From: Raoultibacter massiliensis
Lineage (GTDB): Bacteria > Actinomycetota > Coriobacteriia > Coriobacteriales > Eggerthellaceae
Direction: 5' to 3'
NCBI RefSeq assembly: GCF_900199545.1
Contig: NZ_LT962670.1
Span: 36,099 to 100,098 of the forward strand
Length of the DNA: 64,000 bases
Within the stretch, counting starts at the first letter, position 1, and the number at the start of each line of letters is the position of its first letter. The position numbers and the translations under genes are program-made. This document shows, piece by piece, positions 1 to 9,274 of this stretch. The notes beneath the pieces are model-generated. The model saw only the letters and a program-made list of their open reading frames with translations, was not told where the DNA came from and ran no database searches.

Positions 1-1560
1 CCATACGCGTTGCTTTCTGCGCCTCATCATAAGCATCGAAACAAGCAAACGCTTTACGAGAAAACTCCGGTCTTCCATAGCCTTCTTTGCAAACAGCAAA
101 GCAGTTGACGCTATTCGTTTCCGATGGATTATCAAGTTATCGCCAGATACCTGAAGCATGCATTTTCGGAATAGCGCGGTACCGTCAACAACGAAAGCAT
201 TATGGCGCTTTAGGGTTAAAGCTACATCGATCCTTTCAATCGGGCGACGCGACACTTCTGCGATAAACCAATAACTAATCGAATGACGGTCAGGCTCGGT
301 TGGTATCTCTATTGCAAAATTATAGCTTTTCGCCGTTTTGACCTTTGCTTCGTTGTATTCAAAGGATGAAGAGTCGAGCAAAACCTCAACTCTTTTTTCC
401 CCGAAGCAAAGGGAAAGGATCGGCTGTGAGTCAAGGATAAACGCTGGGCAATCGAAGTGGCCTCGCATTAATAGATGTCCCGCCGATTCCAGGCAATGAG
501 TAATTGTGATTTTTGGTTTGTCCGTTTCCCAATACTTCTTGTTTATTGATACCGTAGTTCTCTCACAACCATACGAGACTGAAACCTCTTCTTTAGACAA
601 GATGTATCTGTTAAGCAAATAACCCTTATGATATTCACTAAGGTATGGTGATCTAGCATACGAGAGCATCGGTATCCGTTTGAGAATCGAAGCTAGTTGC
701 TGCTCTTTTCCGCTCCTTTCATCTCCTGTACAAAATGTTGGGAATAAGAGATCACCTCGCAAACGCCAATCTATGTTATATAAAATCAATTGGTATGCAT
801 ATTCCTTCATTGCAGGGTTTTCTTGAGCTATATCGAGCAGCGATTGATACAGCGTGATCATATCGTCGAAAGCGTATAAAGGATTGTTTCCCTGTCTGGA
901 AGCGTTACTTCCATCCTTTGTATATATGTACTCGGCTTTCGAGCAATAGCCTATCTTTGCCTTACCTTTAAGCCTTTCGGTAATAAAAAGCTGGTCCTCT
1001 CCCATTTTCATGCCATAAGCAAACACCGCATCTGGATCCTGCTCGTTTCTAATGCAAACATTCATCGTTGTCTGCGCCACATACGGATACTTCTCTAGAT
1101 CGTAAACTCCGTCCCCATCAAACCATGTCTCTCGTTTATGGGATTTTCTGCTTCCAGTATAGGGGTTAAAATACTGAAGAGGGTAGGTAATAAGATCAGT
1201 GTCTTGTTCGCATTTTTCGAACACAGAAACGAGGCTTTGTATAGTGCCTGGAGAAATCAAATCATCCGCATCAAGAAACATAATGTATCTACCTACTGCG
1301 GCCTTCATTCCCGCATTTCTTGCAGCAGATACCCCTTGGTTTGTTTGCGAAATCAGCCGAATGCATGAATGCCTTTCAGCCATGTTGCGGCAGAGCGATA
1401 AGCTACCATCAGTCGAGCCATCATCAACAAGAATTATCTCAAATGATGCTTTGTTCGCTGTTTGTCCAAGGACAGACTCGACACATTCTTCCAAACGATC
1501 CGCCTTGTTGTAAACCGGAATCACTACACTCATAGAGATTTCACTTTTAAGAGAAGCCAT
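1..1560 (-). CDS. Family 2 glycosyltransferase, partial (runs off the left edge)
   Basis: The reading frame is open from the ATG at 1560 to the window edge (520 codons), so the C-terminus is missing. The N-terminus reads MSVVIPVYNKADRLEECVES, followed by a VDDGSTDGS nucleotide-binding motif, the hallmark of a GT-A fold family 2 glycosyltransferase. About 400 further residues follow, much longer than a lone GT2 domain. In related wall-polymer clusters such proteins often carry a second, CDP-glycerol phosphotransferase-like module, but that module would lie outside the window, so this is inference. The gene overlaps the upstream phosphotransferase by 14 bp, suggesting translational coupling. 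A second in-frame ATG at 1533 begins exactly at the conserved SVVIPVYN strand; neither start has a strong Shine-Dalgarno. Likely role: a cytoplasmic sugar transferase acting on a teichoic-acid-type polymer. Confidence 0.85.
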   Translation of the reverse strand, partial: MASLKSEISMSVVIPVYNKADRLEECVESVLGQTANKASFEIILVDDGSTDGSLSLCRNMAERHSCIRLISQTNQGVSAARNAGMKAAVGRYIMFLDADDLISPGTIQSLVSVFEKCEQDTDLITYPLQYFNPYTGSRKSHKRETWFDGDGVYDLEKYPYVAQTTMNVCIRNEQDPDAVFAYGMKMGEDQLFITERLKGKAKIGYCSKAEYIYTKDGSNASRQGNNPLYAFDDMITLYQSLLDIAQENPAMKEYAYQLILYNIDWRLRGDLLFPTFCTGDERSGKEQQLASILKRIPMLSYARSPYLSEYHKGYLLNRYILSKEEVSVSYGCERTTVSINKKYWETDKPKITITHCLESAGHLLMRGHFDCPAFILDSQPILSLCFGEKRVEVLLDSSSFEYNEAKVKTAKSYNFAIEIPTEPDRHSISYWFIAEVSRRPIERIDVALTLKRHNAFVVDGTALFRKCMLQVSGDNLIIHRKRIASTALLFAKKAMEDRSFLVKRLLVSMLMMRRRKQRVW

Positions 1561-2779
1561 TTTTATCCGTCCCAAACACTTCGCGAACTATTCGATCAGT
1601 AGCGTGTCCATCACATGAAGACATGAAACGTTGCCTAAATTTTGTTACCTTTTCACCATCATATCGCTCATCTAGATGCACAAGGTACTCGATCAGATCC
1701 TCGTTGTTTTCAAAAATAGGCCCAGGAACAAATTCTTCGTAATTGTAGTAAAAGCCTCTCCAATCATCATAGTCGCCTTTGTCGTAAGCAAAGAAGAGCA
1801 TCGGGCGCTCAAACAAAGAGTATTCGAACACAATAGATGAATAGTCGGTAATGCAAACGTCCGCGACGCACAGGAGATCCTCTATTTCAATTGCCCCAGA
1901 AACATCAAAAGCGAACCCATCGCAATCCTTCGGCACCGCCGGATGATCCCGGACGAAAGGATGATGCTTAATCAAAAGAACGTAATCCTTGCTTAAGGTT
2001 TTGCGTAGCCCATCTATATCCAATCTATCTGGACCAGATGCCTTCGACACTCGCCCTCTGAAAGTAGGCGCGTAAAGGATCACTTTTTTATTCTTAGTTT
2101 GAGGAAACAAATCCTGCACATGCGCCCGCGCCCTCAATATAAAGGCTTCAGAAAAAAAGACGTCTGTGCGGCTGACGCCAAGTGGCTTGATTATGTCGCG
2201 CTGCTTCTCGAGCCCCATGGCCTCCGCATAAGCCCAAACAACTTCGGGGCTGCTTACGGTAACCAGCGACAAGTTCTTATAAAACGGGTGTCTGAGAATC
2301 TGCTCTCTCGTGCCTCCAAATTTAAGATCAGCTGTACTCATTCCCCATTTCTTAAAAGCTCCACACGCGTGCCACAGCTGCACTACCTTGGTTTGATCCC
2401 TTAAATTCACACAGCTAATCACATCCGAAGCGTCATTCAAAAACACATATTCCGCTGTTGCTATTTCCCTTAATGCATGCACACAGTGAACGAAATACGT
2501 AAACCTCGGCACGCGATGCTGTCCTAGCGATATATAGAGAAGGTTATAATCCCCGCACTTCTCAAGCGCACAATAAAGGGTCTCAAAACTGTCGGGCATT
2601 TTCTCTTGCTTCGATTCCAGGAACACCACTTTATTACACGCAAGTGACCTTTTTGCGGCACAGAAATAGACAAAGGGCAGTATGATTCCAAGAATTACAT
2701 CTTTTATTATCGATCTGATCGCGCTTCTACAACGCGCTGCAACGTTTTTACCCTGTTCGCCTATATTGTTTTCACTCAT
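1547..2779 (-). CDS. CDP-glycerol/ribitol phosphotransferase family protein (TagB/TagF-like)
   Basis: This 410-residue protein belongs to the Glyphos_transf family, which transfers glycerol- or ribitol-phosphate from the CDP-activated form to a lipid-linked teichoic-acid chain at the inner membrane face. Visible family motifs are LWHACGAFKKWG, a LYAPTFRGR strand, LIKHHPFV, and the nucleotide-site stretch CITDYSSIVFEYSLFERP. A hydrophobic stretch near the N-terminus (DVILGIILPFVYFCA) fits membrane association. The start at 2779 is chosen over the longer frame from 2818 because GGAGAAGGA lies just upstream, overlapping the end of the preceding gene. It sits directly behind tarI, tarJ and a paralogue, so CDP-ribitol is a plausible donor. 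Substrate choice (glycerol or ribitol; primer or polymerase) cannot be read from sequence. Confidence 0.9.
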   Translation of the reverse strand: MSENNIGEQGKNVAARCRSAIRSIIKDVILGIILPFVYFCAAKRSLACNKVVFLESKQEKMPDSFETLYCALEKCGDYNLLYISLGQHRVPRFTYFVHCVHALREIATAEYVFLNDASDVISCVNLRDQTKVVQLWHACGAFKKWGMSTADLKFGGTREQILRHPFYKNLSLVTVSSPEVVWAYAEAMGLEKQRDIIKPLGVSRTDVFFSEAFILRARAHVQDLFPQTKNKKVILYAPTFRGRVSKASGPDRLDIDGLRKTLSKDYVLLIKHHPFVRDHPAVPKDCDGFAFDVSGAIEIEDLLCVADVCITDYSSIVFEYSLFERPMLFFAYDKGDYDDWRGFYYNYEEFVPGPIFENNEDLIEYLVHLDERYDGEKVTKFRQRFMSSCDGHATDRIVREVFGTDKNGFS

Positions 2780-2783
2780 ATGC

Positions 2784-4004
2784 TCATTCCTTCTCCGCAA
2801 TCCACCGGATAGCAGCATCGACCAATCGCTCGGTCGCGTTGCCTTCGTGTTCGTCTATTGCCCCTTTTGCAAACCTGGATAAGGATTCTTCTGGATATAC
2901 GCTTAGACCGCGCAACAATGCGTCAATATACTTTAGCAGCTCTTTTTTATTTAGAAAAACAAGCTGCGGGCACTCCACCATCGGATCAGTGTTCAACCCT
3001 GGAGAAAGACGATACTGATCTATATCGGGAGTATAAAACAATACTTTTTTCCCAAGAAGAAATGCTTCATAAACAATCGACGAATAATCGGTTACCACGA
3101 TAGAAGCTCTTTGAAGAAGCTCCTCTGCTCCCCCCGAAGCAACACCAAGAGCTTCTAGCGGATGGAAAGACCATTCAACCAAAGCAAGTTTATTAAGGTA
3201 CCTCCATTCGTCTCCCTGATACAGTTCTCTAAAGGGATGTCTCGTCGTTTTTTCTTTTCTTAGCGTCGGCGCGAAAAGGACAGTTGGACGATCCGATGCG
3301 TCGTCACTTTCGGGTTTGATGCTTTTTAGAATGCTTTTGCTCGAAAGGGCGCTGGGTTTTTCTTCCTGCCGAAGCATCCTCAATTCATCATATTCTGGTC
3401 TATGAAGCAATGCCACTCTGCTTTTTGGGTATCCAAACGCTTCTGCATAAACGGATCTGCAACCTTCGCCCGAGCATAATATCCAAGAGTAGTTCGCATG
3501 TACTCTGTATAGATCAAGTTCAAAAAGAGAATGCCCTTCGGAAGTATTATAGGATTGATAGCCAAATTTTTTAAAAGCTCCGAAAGCATGCCAAATTTGC
3601 ACGATCACAGGCTCAACAGGAAAACTATTGTGTAAAAAAGGCGAGTCCGACAAAGACAAATCGAGCTCCTCGCTGGTACTCTTAAATTTTATAAAACCTA
3701 CTACGGGATCATACCTATCGAGAAAGCACGCTCTGCAGCGGGCAAGATGATAGATCTCCAAAATGACATGGGCCGCATATTTGAAAGCTGTTTTCTTTGA
3801 TAGCTTTTGATTCAAATAAACAGGCGTGTAGCCTCTTTTTGCGAACTCGCATCCTAAAGCAAGATAATCATGCGACGGAGTATTTGCTTGTCGAGAAGCA
3901 AACAAGATCTCATCTTTGCGAGAAAAAAGGCAGAAAAACCTGTACAGCACGTTAAAAACGAACCGTGCACATACAACAAAAACTCGCTTAGCAGCATTTC
4001 GCAT
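2784..4004 (-). CDS. CDP-glycerol/ribitol phosphotransferase family protein (TagB/TagF-like), second copy
   Basis: This 406-residue paralogue of the following gene shares VQIWHAFGAFKKFG, VLFAPTLRKEK and VVTDYSSIVYEAFLLGKK. The N-terminus has a hydrophobic segment (VFVVCARFVFNVLYRFF) typical of peripheral membrane anchoring in TagB-like enzymes. Two adjacent family members commonly divide the work between adding the first unit (primase) and extending the chain (polymerase); which is which here is not decidable. It ends 4 bp before the next start, and its last codons supply the ribosome-binding site of that gene. Only 26 bp separate it from tarJ upstream, so it is almost certainly co-transcribed with the CDP-ribitol genes. 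Confidence 0.9.
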   Translation of the reverse strand: MRNAAKRVFVVCARFVFNVLYRFFCLFSRKDEILFASRQANTPSHDYLALGCEFAKRGYTPVYLNQKLSKKTAFKYAAHVILEIYHLARCRACFLDRYDPVVGFIKFKSTSEELDLSLSDSPFLHNSFPVEPVIVQIWHAFGAFKKFGYQSYNTSEGHSLFELDLYRVHANYSWILCSGEGCRSVYAEAFGYPKSRVALLHRPEYDELRMLRQEEKPSALSSKSILKSIKPESDDASDRPTVLFAPTLRKEKTTRHPFRELYQGDEWRYLNKLALVEWSFHPLEALGVASGGAEELLQRASIVVTDYSSIVYEAFLLGKKVLFYTPDIDQYRLSPGLNTDPMVECPQLVFLNKKELLKYIDALLRGLSVYPEESLSRFAKGAIDEHEGNATERLVDAAIRWIAEKE

Positions 4005-4030
4005 TCAAACAAACCCTGCTCGACGCAACC

Positions 4031-5053
4031 CTACATGTTCCATTGCATTATTGTTTTCCCCATAGGTTTTCGCATATCAACCTCAAATGCGGTTTGGATA
4101 TCTTGAAGATTAGACACTGCATGGACGTGTCCTATCAGGCTTGATAGATAATCAAGAATATCTGGGTGTTTTCTATACAGTTCAACAACCTGCACGAAAT
4201 CGACTCGTCCGCTGCGGCTATTACCAACGAAGCGCAATCCCTTCTCCAAAACCATTCGTGTGTTTATTGGCACGGAATTTTCGACAACACCCAAAAGAGA
4301 CACCGTCCCTTCAGGTTCGATATGCTCGATAATCTGCTCAATTGCAGAAGCAGAACCCTCTCCCCCACAACACTCAAAAGCATGATCAACTCGCGCTTTG
4401 ACGGGCATTTCGCTTGCCAGAAAAATATCTGAAACAAAAGTGAAATCAGCCAACTTCTGAGAGTTGCGACCAACCACGAAAAGCTCGGTATCCGGCAAAA
4501 GATAGTGGAGCAGCAGCGCCACAATGTAACCAACATTGCCGTCGCCCCAAATCCCTACCCTCCTCCGTCGACAATGAGCAGTCAGCATAAAGCGGCGTAT
4601 CGCATGCATTGCCACGCTTACCAACTCAGTAAATGCAGCAATATCGGCATCGATGCCTCGAGGAAGAGGAATGACTCGATCTGGCGACAGGACAACGAGC
4701 TCCTGCATAAACCCATCAAAACCACTTCCGCGGAATTTACTGTCAGAAAGATAATTTTCCGCAATAACCAGATCTTGCTTGGAAGGCTCATTCGGGATCA
4801 TTACAACCAAATCGCCGCAAGTATGCTCTCCCGTCTGATCGCTCACCACACGACCGATTCCTTCATGAATCAAAGCCATTGGTAATTTTTTTCTTAAAAC
4901 CTCTTCGTTGCGAACACCTTGATAATAGCGCTGGTCGGCATTGCATATCGATAAATTAGTTGGCCTAACGACAACTCTGTCGGCTGCGTCAACCTGTAAG
5001 AGCACCGGCTGAATCGTTCTCGGAGCTATGAGGCGGTAGGAGCAGTTCAGCAT
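4031..5053 (-). CDS. tarJ: Ribulose-5-phosphate reductase (TarJ-like zinc alcohol dehydrogenase)
   Basis: This 340-residue medium-chain dehydrogenase is expected to reduce ribulose 5-phosphate to ribitol 5-phosphate with NADPH. The N-terminal catalytic half contains SICNADQRYYQG (zinc Cys with the TarJ-type ADQRYY motif) and IHEGIGRV (His-Glu pair). The second half is a Rossmann fold with a GDGNVGYIVALLL dinucleotide loop. Length matches TarJ. Its start overlaps the tarI stop by 7 bp, the classic coupled tarI-tarJ arrangement, which makes CDP-ribitol synthesis much more likely than another alcohol dehydrogenase activity. Confidence 0.88.
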   Translation of the reverse strand: MLNCSYRLIAPRTIQPVLLQVDAADRVVVRPTNLSICNADQRYYQGVRNEEVLRKKLPMALIHEGIGRVVSDQTGEHTCGDLVVMIPNEPSKQDLVIAENYLSDSKFRGSGFDGFMQELVVLSPDRVIPLPRGIDADIAAFTELVSVAMHAIRRFMLTAHCRRRRVGIWGDGNVGYIVALLLHYLLPDTELFVVGRNSQKLADFTFVSDIFLASEMPVKARVDHAFECCGGEGSASAIEQIIEHIEPEGTVSLLGVVENSVPINTRMVLEKGLRFVGNSRSGRVDFVQVVELYRKHPDILDYLSSLIGHVHAVSNLQDIQTAFEVDMRKPMGKTIMQWNM

Positions 5054-5778
5054 GATTGTCCCTCTACAAGCGCGAGAGCAATCCTCATATCTTGCGGATA
5101 TGTTATCTTAATATTTGACTCTTCGCCTCGAACCAACGCGACGCTTTCCCCACGTAAAACCAATGCTTTGCATGCATCAGTAAGAATCGCTTTTTCGTCT
5201 TCGCTCAAAGACAGCATGAGTTTTTTCAAATGCAGCATCTTGAAACTTTGCGGAGTTTGCCCCTGGTATAGCATCCTCCTATCGGGAATAGCTGATATCG
5301 TTTCGCCGTTCGCGCTCTCCACAATAGTATCTGTTGCCGGAACGACGGTATCGCAGGCGCCGTATTTTTTGACTGCTCGTATGTTTTCCTCTATAACTCG
5401 GTACGTTACAAATGGCCTTACTGCATCGTGAGTTACCAAAATCGTGCCATCGTCGGCTCCATACTTCGTCTCGATGTGGTTAATGGCGTTCATGATTGTT
5501 TCATTTCGTACCGAACCGCCAGCTGCAACATCTATTTGTCCAGCATGTTTCGAACAGTATTTGTTAATGATATCTTGAGATTGTCGAAGCCATGTTTCTG
5601 GGCATAGCAAAATCACCCGATCGAAGAATCCACTTATACAGAACTTTTCAAGAGTATGCACAACGATGGGCTTGTCACCCATCATCAGAAATTGCTTTGG
5701 CTTATCGGGATTACCCATCCGAACACCAGAGCCTCCCGCTAGAACCGCAGCATATACCCTACCATTCGCGTTGGACAT
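5047..5778 (-). CDS. tarI: Ribitol-5-phosphate cytidylyltransferase (TarI/IspD family)
   Basis: A 243-residue cytidylyltransferase. The N-terminal signature LAGGSGVRMGNPDKPKQFL is the CTP-binding loop shared by IspD and TarI. THDAVRPFV and PATDTIVE are further family motifs. IspD makes an isoprenoid precursor, but the 7-bp overlap with a TarJ-like reductase and the teichoic-acid neighbours favour ribitol-5-phosphate as substrate, giving CDP-ribitol for wall teichoic acid. It lies 10 bp after tagH. IspD function cannot be fully excluded without checking whether the genome has another ispD. Confidence 0.87.
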   Translation of the reverse strand: MSNANGRVYAAVLAGGSGVRMGNPDKPKQFLMMGDKPIVVHTLEKFCISGFFDRVILLCPETWLRQSQDIINKYCSKHAGQIDVAAGGSVRNETIMNAINHIETKYGADDGTILVTHDAVRPFVTYRVIEENIRAVKKYGACDTVVPATDTIVESANGETISAIPDRRMLYQGQTPQSFKMLHLKKLMLSLSEDEKAILTDACKALVLRGESVALVRGEESNIKITYPQDMRIALALVEGQSC

Positions 5779-5788
5779 AATCAGCCCC

Positions 5789-6568
5789 TTAGAAATTGCT
5801 CTCGTAATACGCCGTAGCTTCGTCTATTCCGCCGTCAAAAACTTTTGTTCCCTGATCTAGCACTATCCCTCGGCTACAAAACTCTTTAGCCGATGAAGAC
5901 GCGTGTGTGACAAATAATACTGTTACGTTTTCGTCAGTCATGATCTCTCGTATTCGTTCGATACATTTTTTTTGAAAAGCCCGATCCCCAACCGACAAAG
6001 CTTCATCAACCACCAATATTTCTGGCTCTATCGCAACAGCGAAGGCAAAGCCCAGCCTTGCCTTCATCCCGCTAGAATATGTTCTCATCGGCTGATCTAT
6101 ATAAAGACCCAATTCGGCAAACTCGATAATACTTGGTTCCATCTCCTTTATGTCAGAACGTTTTAAGCCAAGTATTTGCCCTCGCAAACTGATGTTCTCC
6201 CTACCCGTCAACTGCATATCGAACCCCGCAGTAAGCTCAAGTAGCGCCGATACGCGGCCCTTTACGTCAACGGTACCACTTGTAGGATGGGTAACACCCG
6301 TCACCATTTTCAGCGCAGTGCTCTTCCCGGCACCATTGCATCCAAGAAAAGCAACCGCTTCTCCTTTTTTTATTTCGAACGATAGACTCTTGTTCGCATC
6401 AACGCTACCAAGAAAAGCCCCTTTCTTGTTATAGTTGAAAATCCCGAGAAACCGTCCCCTGTCGTTTTTATAAAGATTGTAAGTCTTAGTTACATTGTCA
6501 AAGCGAACCACAACTTCGTTGCTCACACTTGTTTTGCATAGCGGTTTGATTTCTTCGCTAGAGGACAT
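5789..6568 (-). CDS. tagH: Teichoic acid export ABC transporter, ATP-binding subunit
   Basis: A 259-residue ABC ATPase of the polysaccharide-export type (TagH/RfbE/Wzt). Walker A is FLGCNGAGKSTALKMV, the signature is YSSGMKARLGFAFAVA, and Walker B is EILVVDEALSVGD, the wording typical of polymer exporters. It would power flipping of lipid-linked teichoic acid by the adjacent permease. The start at 6568 is preferred to an upstream in-frame ATG because AGGAGG lies 7 bp before it, inside the last codons of tagG, which it overlaps by 11 bp. There is no C-terminal carbohydrate-binding extension like that of some Wzt proteins, so polymer recognition probably resides elsewhere. Confidence 0.92.
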   Translation of the reverse strand: MSSSEEIKPLCKTSVSNEVVVRFDNVTKTYNLYKNDRGRFLGIFNYNKKGAFLGSVDANKSLSFEIKKGEAVAFLGCNGAGKSTALKMVTGVTHPTSGTVDVKGRVSALLELTAGFDMQLTGRENISLRGQILGLKRSDIKEMEPSIIEFAELGLYIDQPMRTYSSGMKARLGFAFAVAIEPEILVVDEALSVGDRAFQKKCIERIREIMTDENVTVLFVTHASSSAKEFCSRGIVLDQGTKVFDGGIDEATAYYESNF

Positions 6569-7439
6569 CCGCAACCTCCTCATTAAATCGCTTATATACG
6601 AACAGCGCTAATATCAATGTAATAATGAATGCAGTTGCAAAACCAATACACGCCATAGGATCATCCCAAAACCAGGTTTTTTCATAAAAGGCGCCCCGAA
6701 AAGCCGTAACAAAGAAGGTTATCGGATTAAACTGGAGCAACACCTGAACCCATTCAAGCGGTACGCCTTTTATATTGAAAAGCACCCCCGACAGCCAAAA
6801 CAAAGGTGTTGACATGGCATGAACGAGATTAGCGACATCCTTGCTCATAGCAGAGAGTTGCGAAAAAAGGATTGACGCGACTGTCCAAAACAGGAACATC
6901 AAGATGAGAAGAATGGGAACCTGAAGTAAATACGCGTCAAATTGCATACCGCAAGCAAAGTACATAATAAATAAAACAACCATCAGCATAAGCTGAACGA
7001 GCATTGTCGCACTTGTGAAGATAGTGGAAATGCAGCTTAATGGGAACTTTATTTTGTTTACAAGATATGGGTAACGATGTAATACATCGATTCCCGCGCT
7101 CAGCATATCCTGCATAAAAAACCACGGGATGATTCCTGCACTAAGCCATAAAATATAGGGAGGTGCATCGGGGCTAGAGGCTCCGCTTCCCACACGCAAC
7201 CCGACGTCAAGCGCAAACCAAAAACAGAATATGTACATCCCAGGTTTGATGAAAAACCAAGCCCAGCTCAGCACTGCGCCACGAGATTTTTTCACCAAGT
7301 CGAACAAAGCAAGGCGTGCGATTTGCTTTCGCCATTGCCAGTTGTCTTTTAGGATTGTCATCAAAGTTGCGAGCACGGTTCTCCTTACAATACCGAACAG
7401 CTGAAGCTTAAAATGATAGCATAAGCGTCTTAAACCCAT
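6558..7439 (-). CDS. tagG: Teichoic acid export ABC transporter, permease subunit
   Basis: A membrane protein of about 290 residues from the ABC-2 export family with about six hydrophobic segments. The conserved entry region RQIARLALFDLVKKSRGAV is followed by WAWFFIKPGMYIFCFWF, and the C-terminal part has LLQFNPITFFVTAFRGAFYE, a typical TagG/RfbD signature. With tagH it forms the exporter of the lipid-linked wall polymer. The start is uncertain: ATG at 7439 is given, but family length (about 265-275) and the position of the conserved N-terminus favour ATG at 7361. Neither has a clear Shine-Dalgarno, and a GTG lies at 7448. Confidence 0.88.
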   Translation of the reverse strand: MGLRRLCYHFKLQLFGIVRRTVLATLMTILKDNWQWRKQIARLALFDLVKKSRGAVLSWAWFFIKPGMYIFCFWFALDVGLRVGSGASSPDAPPYILWLSAGIIPWFFMQDMLSAGIDVLHRYPYLVNKIKFPLSCISTIFTSATMLVQLMLMVVLFIMYFACGMQFDAYLLQVPILLILMFLFWTVASILFSQLSAMSKDVANLVHAMSTPLFWLSGVLFNIKGVPLEWVQVLLQFNPITFFVTAFRGAFYEKTWFWDDPMACIGFATAFIITLILALFVYKRFNEEVADVL

Positions 7440-7595
7440 ACAACCCACGTGGCGAACTAGCTTTTTTCACGAAGTCAACAGGCGTTTCGCGTTAAGTCGA
7501 ATCTAGACCGCAAGGGAGTGTCACCTTTCACCCAGCCCCTCGTATCGCTTGGCTTGCGTCGTCTCCTCTCATGTCTCGCCAAACTCAATCAGGCA

Positions 7596-8189
7596 TCAGC
7601 AGTATCTATGGCAAGCATCAAATCGAGGTAGCTTAGCATCTTTATCGCTCAAAACTATCTTAGAGGGATCGAACTTGGATGATCCCCCAAAGGAGGGCCA
7701 CTCTATGCCAATTTCTGGGTCATTCCACGCAATGCCGCCCTCATCATCGGGATAATAGATGTTGTCGCATTTATAGCAGAACTCAGCTTTTTCAGATAAA
7801 ACCAAGAAGCCGTGCGCAAATCCTCTGGGTATAAAAAGCTGCTTTCTATTCTCGGCTGACAAAACAACGCCCTCCCATGCGCCAAAAGTTGGACTTCCCC
7901 AGCGCAAATCAACAGCAACGTCGAATACTTCGCCAAGAACCACGCGCACAAGTTTAGACTGTGGGTGTGCGATTTGAAAATGGAGTCCTCGCAACACGCC
8001 TAACGTAGAAGAAGACTGGTTATCTTGTATAAAATCGACGTCGATTCCTCCAGCGACAAAATCCTTTCTTTTATATGTTTCCATGAAGTACCCACGCTCG
8101 TCGACAAAAGAAACCACGTCTACTACAGTTACTCCTTCAATAGAGGTTTCGGTAAAAGTGAAGTTACCGCTCTGAATGCTCTTGGCCAT
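7596..8189 (-). CDS. rmlC: dTDP-4-dehydrorhamnose 3,5-epimerase
   Basis: A 197-residue cupin epimerase that inverts C3 and C5 of dTDP-4-keto-6-deoxyglucose, the third step of dTDP-L-rhamnose synthesis. The active-site His lies in LRGLHFQ (about residue 70); FIPRGFAHGFLVLS and CYKCDNIYYPDDEGG complete the family signature. The start at 8189 is supported by GGGAGAAGAT directly upstream and by its place 10 bp after the rmlB stop; longer in-frame ATGs would overlap rmlB by over 50 bp. The reductase RmlD, which should follow, is not found between this gene and tagG nor elsewhere in the window. Confidence 0.93.
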   Translation of the reverse strand: MAKSIQSGNFTFTETSIEGVTVVDVVSFVDERGYFMETYKRKDFVAGGIDVDFIQDNQSSSTLGVLRGLHFQIAHPQSKLVRVVLGEVFDVAVDLRWGSPTFGAWEGVVLSAENRKQLFIPRGFAHGFLVLSEKAEFCYKCDNIYYPDDEGGIAWNDPEIGIEWPSFGGSSKFDPSKIVLSDKDAKLPRFDACHRYC

Positions 8190-8199
8190 ATCTTCTCCC

Positions 8200-9273
8200 T
8201 TACTCGTGGTGTTCATACATTTTCGAGTAATACTCTCGATATGCTCCACTAGTAACGCTCTCCAACCAGTCTTCATGAGAAAGATACCAGGCAATCGTCC
8301 GCACAATACCGTCCTCGAACGATGTTTCGGGATACCATCCTAGATCGGTTTTTATTTTTTTCGGATCGATACCATAACGACGGTCGTGTCCTTTACGATC
8401 CTCGACGTACGAAATTAACGAATCGTTGATTTCGGAATCTTGTAGGACTGTCTCGAGCTCTCGGACAATTGTTCTTACGATGGTTAGATTATTCCGCTCG
8501 TTGTGTCCACCGATATTATATATTTCTCCAATCTTGCCCTTTCGCAATACCATATCGATAGCCCTACAGTGGTCTTCCACATAAAGCCAGTCCCGAACGT
8601 TCAGTCCATCGCCATACACTGGCAGTGCCCTGTGATGAACTGCGTTGTTTATAATCAAAGGGATGAGTTTCTCGGGAAACTGATATGGACCGTAATTGTT
8701 CGAACATCTCGTTATATTGATTGGCAAACCATAGGTATCACCGTATGATTTCACAAATAGATCCGCTGCTGCTTTAGATGCCGAATAGGGACTCCGAGGG
8801 TCGAGAGGAGTGCTCTCCTGAAAAAAGCACTCCGGATCGTCTAGAGGAAGGCTTCCGTAAACCTCATCGGTCGAAACCTGCAAAAACTTTCGGTTCTCAA
8901 AAGCCCTCTTTGACGATCCCCACGACGCCTTTGCGGCGTTGAGCAGATTGACCGTACCCATAACATTCGTTTGCGCAAAGACTTCAGGAGTCCGTATTGA
9001 TCGGTCTACATGACTCTCAGCAGCAAAATTTACTACGTAATCGATATCGTAGTCTTGAAATATTTTGCAAATTACATCCGCATCGCAAATGTCTGCCTGC
9101 ATGAAGATATGACGTTCGTCATCGGCAACGCTGTCGAGGTTTTTTATATTTCCTGCATACGTAAGTTTATCAACATTGATAATGCGAACATCTTCGTATT
9201 TCTCTAGCATGTAGAGAACAAAATTGCTCCCGATGAACCCCGCGCCACCGGTCACAAGATATGTTTCTCGCAT
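8200..9273 (-). CDS. rmlB: dTDP-glucose 4,6-dehydratase
   Basis: This 357-residue short-chain dehydrogenase/reductase converts dTDP-glucose to dTDP-4-keto-6-deoxyglucose using tightly bound NAD. The N-terminal glycine motif is GGAGFIGSNF (residues 8-17). STDEVYGSLPLDDPECF carries the catalytic Thr-Asp-Glu group, and YSASKAAADLFVKSY carries the Tyr and Lys of the YxxxK motif. Length is normal for RmlB. Its start lies 1 bp after the rmlA stop, so rmlA and rmlB are clearly one transcription unit. Confidence 0.95.
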   Translation of the reverse strand: MRETYLVTGGAGFIGSNFVLYMLEKYEDVRIINVDKLTYAGNIKNLDSVADDERHIFMQADICDADVICKIFQDYDIDYVVNFAAESHVDRSIRTPEVFAQTNVMGTVNLLNAAKASWGSSKRAFENRKFLQVSTDEVYGSLPLDDPECFFQESTPLDPRSPYSASKAAADLFVKSYGDTYGLPINITRCSNNYGPYQFPEKLIPLIINNAVHHRALPVYGDGLNVRDWLYVEDHCRAIDMVLRKGKIGEIYNIGGHNERNNLTIVRTIVRELETVLQDSEINDSLISYVEDRKGHDRRYGIDPKKIKTDLGWYPETSFEDGIVRTIAWYLSHEDWLESVTSGAYREYYSKMYEHHE

Positions 9274-9274
9274 A